Shown piece by piece: positions 41,667 to 44,786 of a DNA stretch of 44,786 nucleotides. Both the position numbers and the translations under genes were made by a program. Origin of the DNA: Verrucomicrobiota bacterium (GTDB lineage: Bacteria > Verrucomicrobiota > Verrucomicrobiae > Limisphaerales > UBA11358). The stretch lies in assembly GCA_014860005.1 (NCBI GenBank), contig JACZKP010000010.1, positions 1-44,786 on the forward strand, read 5' to 3'. The notes under the pieces are model-generated. The model did not search any database. It saw only the letters and a program-made list of their open reading frames with translations, and was not told the origin of the DNA. How positions within the stretch are numbered: the stretch's first letter is position 1; each line of letters begins with the position of its first letter.

Positions 41667-42365
41667 TTACTCGGCACGCCCGGGCACCGTGAGCACCTTG
41701 CCATTGTCGTCGGGGCCGAGAGCCAGCAGGAAGGGGACGGCGACCTTCGCCCAATCGCCCGGTTTGGGATACGAGGAAGTTCCGCTTTCAAAACAACTGC
41801 GCAACATGTCGGTGTCAATGATGCCGGGATTGAGGGGGATGGCCGCCATGCCGGAGGGCAATTCCTGCGCGAGCGATTGGGTCAATCCCTCAATGGCCCA
41901 CTTGCTGGCGCAGTATGGCGCGACTTCCGCGTCCGTAGCGCGGCCCCAGCCGGAACTGAAGTTCACAATCACTCCGCGCTTGCGCCGGACCATTTCCGGG
42001 GCGAAATGCCGGATGACATTCGCCACGCCCTTGACGTTCACGTCAATCACCTCCGCGAATTCGCGCGCTTCCAGTTCCCACAATCGCGCGTTGCGATTGA
42101 TGACGCCCGCGTTGTTGATCAACAAGTCCGGCGGTCCGTGCGAGGTCAACACCACGCTGGCCCAGGACTTCACCGCTTCATCGTCCGCCACATCCACGGG
42201 GTAGAAGTCGTGGGGCTGGCCGAGCGAGCGCCGCAGTTTCTCGATTTCCCTGACGTTGCGGCCACAGCCGAGGACAGTGTGTTCCAATCGCGCAAACTCC
42301 TCCGCCATCGCCCGGCCGAGACCGCGCGTGACACCGGTAATCAAGACGAGTTTACCACGGGGCAT
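41667..42365 (-). CDS. Short-chain dehydrogenase/reductase
   Basis: The 232-residue protein has the SDR nucleotide-binding TGVTRGLGR, the NNAG motif (LLINNAGVINRNARL), the catalytic serine region NFSSGWGR and YCASK with the catalytic Tyr and Lys. It is probably a cytoplasmic NAD(P)-dependent oxidoreductase; the substrate cannot be inferred. The ATG at 42365 begins MPRGKLVLITGV. It is divergent from the SAM hydrolase gene, 58 bp away. Confidence 0.9.
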   Translation of the reverse strand: MPRGKLVLITGVTRGLGRAMAEEFARLEHTVLGCGRNVREIEKLRRSLGQPHDFYPVDVADDEAVKSWASVVLTSHGPPDLLINNAGVINRNARLWELEAREFAEVIDVNVKGVANVIRHFAPEMVRRKRGVIVNFSSGWGRATDAEVAPYCASKWAIEGLTQSLAQELPSGMAAIPLNPGIIDTDMLRSCFESGTSSYPKPGDWAKVAVPFLLALGPDDNGKVLTVPGRAE

Positions 42366-42423
42366 GCAGACGGATTCTGGATTTTAACCGGGGCCGGTTT
42401 CAATGTATTTTTTCGCCGTGAAC

Positions 42424-43212
42424 ATGATTTCGCTGACCACCGATTTTGGTACGCGCGACTGGTTTGTCGGCACGATGAAAGGCGTCATCCTTGGCATTGC
42501 GCCACAGGCCATCGTCGTGGACCTCACGCATGAGGTGTCACCTGGAGATATTCGCGGCGGCGCGTTTGCGCTCGCGGCGGGCTGTGCATTCTTTCCAAAA
42601 CGCACGGTGCATCTGGCGGTGGTTGATCCCGGGGTGGGCGGTGCGCGGAAGGCCATCGCGGTGCAGACGGCCGATTACTTTTTTGTCGGCCCGGACAATG
42701 GGGTGCTCACATTTGCGCTCGCGCGGGAGCGAATCAAAGCCATTCACCAACTCGCCAACGATGAGTTCTTCCGGGCATCCGTCAGCCGGACCTTTCACGG
42801 GCGCGATGTGTTTGCGCCGGTGGCGGCGCGTTTGAGCCGGGGCGTTGCCATCGAAAAACTGGGGCCGGCGCTCACGGATTTTGTTCGCCTCAACTGGCCG
42901 CAACCGGAGGTGCGCCCGGGAGTGGTCAGGGGCGAAGTCGTTTATGTGGATCGGTTCGGCAATGTAATCACGAATCTTGACGCGACGAGTCTGGCTGGCT
43001 TCGGCGACAAGCCTTGTGAAGTTTTTGCCCGGAGGAAACGGCTTTGTCCGGTGGCACAGTATTATGGTGCGGTGGACGTTGGCCGGCCACTGGCGGTCGT
43101 GGGTTCAACCGGATTTCTGGAGATCGCAGTGAATGGTGCGTCCGCCGCAGACAAGTTCGGGATGGGGATGGGGGCGCAAGTCAGCGTCCGGCTCTGCGTC
43201 AATTCTCGATGA
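42424..43212 (+). CDS. S-adenosyl-L-methionine hydrolase (adenosine-forming; DUF62 family)
   Basis: The 262-residue protein has the family pattern: LTTDFGTRDWFVGTMKG at the N-terminus, LAVVDPGVGGARKAIA, FFVGPDNGVLTFAL and HGRDVFAPVAARLS, and in the second domain VYVDRFGNVITNL. Characterised members use a water or hydroxide with SAM to yield adenosine and methionine. I chose the ATG at 42424 (MISLTTDFG) over 42403. The last 14 bp overlap the end of the convergent rhomboid gene. Confidence 0.9.
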   Translation: MISLTTDFGTRDWFVGTMKGVILGIAPQAIVVDLTHEVSPGDIRGGAFALAAGCAFFPKRTVHLAVVDPGVGGARKAIAVQTADYFFVGPDNGVLTFALARERIKAIHQLANDEFFRASVSRTFHGRDVFAPVAARLSRGVAIEKLGPALTDFVRLNWPQPEVRPGVVRGEVVYVDRFGNVITNLDATSLAGFGDKPCEVFARRKRLCPVAQYYGAVDVGRPLAVVGSTGFLEIAVNGASAADKFGMGMGAQVSVRLCVNSR

Positions 43213-43915
43213 TCCTTCGCGGAGGTCGTCGTCCGCGCCGGGCGAACAGACACACCAGCAGCCCGAAGACAAAACCGCCCACGTGCGCCCACCAGGCGAT
43301 ACCGCCAAATTGTTTATCCCCGGAAACCAGGCTGAACGCGCCACTGAAGAACTGAAGCAAGAACCACCAGCCAAGGAACACCACCGCCGGCAGCACAAAA
43401 ATCGGTCCCAGAAAAAATGGAGGAATGACTGCCTCAATCCGTGCGCTCGGGAAGAACCGGAAATAAGCGCCCATCACGCCGGCCACGGCGCCACTGGCGC
43501 CAATGGTCGGCACGCCGGAATTGGGATTGGTGACCACGTGAACCAGACCGGCGGCCAATCCGCTGCCCAGATAAAACGCCAGATAGCGCCCCTTGCCCAG
43601 ACGATCTTCCACGTTGTCGCCAAAAATCCAGAGCGTCCACATGTTGCCGAGGAGATGCATCCAACCGCCGTGCAGAAACATCGAACTGAAAAACGGCAGC
43701 ACCGCCGCGCCCGGGTGCGCGAACCCGCCAAACACTTCCGCCGCTTCGACGGGATGCGTGTAACGCGCCGGGATGATCGCGTATTGAAGAAACGCCTCTG
43801 ACAACTGCCGACCCAGGCTCAGTTCCCACAGGAACGCCACGAGATTGGCCAAAATCAGGGCCTTGGTGACGATGGGGAACGAACGTGAACGAATACTGTC
43901 ACGCAACGGAATCAT
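43199..43915 (-). CDS. Rhomboid-family intramembrane serine protease
   Basis: The 238-residue protein has six to seven transmembrane segments, the HLLGNMWTLWIFGDNVED motif in the second helix region, the catalytic GASGAVAGVMGAYF with serine near residue 143, and AHVGGFVFG with the catalytic histidine near residue 208. Rhomboids cut membrane proteins within the bilayer. The ATG at 43915 (MIPLRDSIRSRSFP) is preferred to the upstream start at 43954. No partner is suggested by the neighbours. Confidence 0.92.
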   Translation of the reverse strand: MIPLRDSIRSRSFPIVTKALILANLVAFLWELSLGRQLSEAFLQYAIIPARYTHPVEAAEVFGGFAHPGAAVLPFFSSMFLHGGWMHLLGNMWTLWIFGDNVEDRLGKGRYLAFYLGSGLAAGLVHVVTNPNSGVPTIGASGAVAGVMGAYFRFFPSARIEAVIPPFFLGPIFVLPAVVFLGWWFLLQFFSGAFSLVSGDKQFGGIAWWAHVGGFVFGLLVCLFARRGRRPPRRIIEN

Positions 43916-44023
43916 GCGCGGGACAGGAACACTTGCTGGGCAAGGCCTTGGCAACTCAACGATGTCCGAATCAAGTTCATCGTCTCATCGCGGCGTGAGT
44001 CTGGGTGTGTCTTTCCCCGCACC

Positions 44024-44089
44024 GGAGCGCCGATCTCCGATCCGGCGCGTAGAAATCAAGGGGTGAGCCGGGTCGGAGACCGGCGCTCC
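44024..44089. repeat. Inverted pair of palindromic elements, family A (stem TCTCCGA)
   Basis: Copies 44024-44046 (GCCGATCTCCGATCCGGC core) and 44066-44089 (GGTCGGAGACC) are 19 bp apart and face outward like the pair at 10521-10590. They lie between the rhomboid and dnaJ genes, and could form a strong hairpin in the rhomboid leader. Confidence 0.75.
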
Positions 44090-44143
44090 TTTGACATCGC
44101 GGATTCGTGAATTGAACGCGCAATATCACTGGTCGGACGATCT

Positions 44144-44786
44144 TCACTCCCGAGGATTGAATCGCGATTCCTGCGCGAGTTGTTCCCACAACTTGCGCTC
44201 CGCGTCCGTGACTTTGCCCGGCACCTCGATTCGGGTGACGACAATCAAATCGCCCTTTTCGCCGTCGCGCTTCGGCAGGCCGCGCCCGCGCACGCGCAGC
44301 TTCTGCCCCGCCTGCGTGCCGGGCGGAATCTTGATGTTCACGTGTTCGGCCAGAGTGGGCACGGAAATGTTCACCCCTAGCACCGCCTCCCAAGGCGTCA
44401 GTTCCAGTTCGTAAATCAAATTGTGTTCCGCCACCTCGAAGTCCGGGTGTTTGGCCAGCCGCACGCGCAAAAACAAATCCCCCGCTACGCCGCCGCCCGT
44501 GCCGGATTCGCCACGGCCTGCCAGCCGCAAGCGCTGGCCTTCCGTCACGCCGGCCGGAACTTTGACCTGATAAGATTCAGTCTTCTCCTGGTGGCCCTTG
44601 CCCTCACAATCGCTGCACGCGCGCACTCCACGCCGGCCCGTGCCGCTACAACGACTGCACGCCACGGAGCGGCGCACGCTCACGGAACGCAACGAGCCGT
44701 GGATGGCCTCCTCCAGCGTGACCAGAATATCGCCCTGGATGTCCCGTCCCCGTTCGCTGAAATCCTCGTCGGCAAACGCGGTAGAG
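44144..44786 (-). CDS. dnaJ: DnaJ-type chaperone, C-terminal part (5' partial)
   Basis: The frame is open to the window edge, so the J-domain lies outside. What remains begins in the first C-terminal domain (RDIQGDILVTLEEAIHGS) and has two zinc-finger motifs of the CxxCxGxG type (CSRCSGTG and CSDCEGKG), then VKVPAGVTEGQRLRLAGRGE, DLFLRVRLAKHPDF and YELELTPWEAVLG. Canonical DnaJ has four such motifs, so this is a DnaJ/CbpA-like form with a half-size zinc region. It would act as a DnaK co-chaperone. The symbol is provisional. Confidence 0.85.
   Translation of the reverse strand, partial: STAFADEDFSERGRDIQGDILVTLEEAIHGSLRSVSVRRSVACSRCSGTGRRGVRACSDCEGKGHQEKTESYQVKVPAGVTEGQRLRLAGRGESGTGGGVAGDLFLRVRLAKHPDFEVAEHNLIYELELTPWEAVLGVNISVPTLAEHVNIKIPPGTQAGQKLRVRGRGLPKRDGEKGDLIVVTRIEVPGKVTDAERKLWEQLAQESRFNPRE

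Overview
The window is about 60% GC and most resembles a chromosome segment of Verrucomicrobiota, probably of the Pedosphaera/Limisphaerales type. The evidence is the mix of secreted proteins (choice-of-anchor Q, DNRLRE, CARDB, prepilin-like with an H-X9-DG-type tail), a maltodextrin-type glycogen phosphorylase, a SUMF-type pseudogene, and dense short palindromic repeats in intergenic and coding DNA. No rRNA, tRNA or CRISPR array was seen. The taxonomic call is inference from gene content.

Layout. 0-8 kb: the end of a secreted protein, a ParE/GyrB-type topoisomerase gene carrying two palindromic insertions, a MazF/PemK-type toxin-antitoxin pair lying between ilvD and a displaced copy of the ilvD tail, and two divergent ilvD genes of different subfamilies, one with an extra NTF2-like domain. 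8-15 kb: an exporter cluster made of a large membrane protein, an ABC ATPase and two tandem paralogous permeases. 15-20 kb: small hypotheticals, glycogen phosphorylase and a CaCA-type antiporter. 20-28 kb: a region saturated with 24-bp palindromic elements around a REP-associated tyrosine transposase (RAYT), plus a broken SUMF-family gene and a frameshifted giant secreted protein. 28-37 kb: leuA with a leucine-rich leader peptide and terminator (classic attenuation), a pseudopilin, a DNRLRE protein, and the hom-thrC-lysC threonine/lysine cluster. 37-41 kb: a 1272-residue secreted FN3/SH3/PKD protein behind an elaborate structured leader ending in a terminator. 41-45 kb: a decayed parE tail, an SDR, a SAM hydrolase, a rhomboid protease and a DnaJ-type chaperone that runs off the window.

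How the genes relate. Two ilvD genes, leuA, lysC, hom and thrC make this an amino-acid-biosynthesis neighbourhood (branched-chain and aspartate families). The strongest leads are: (1) a 24-bp hairpin element family, about 26 copies, whose stems vary with compensation, concentrated around and inside a RAYT gene and read through in frame in several proteins; (2) two other palindromic families inserted in frame in parE; (3) a complete leader-peptide attenuator before leuA; (4) an unrecognised structured RNA with a terminator before the FN3 gene; (5) an IlvD with an NTF2-like insertion; (6) a toxin-antitoxin module flanked by two versions of the ilvD 3' end.
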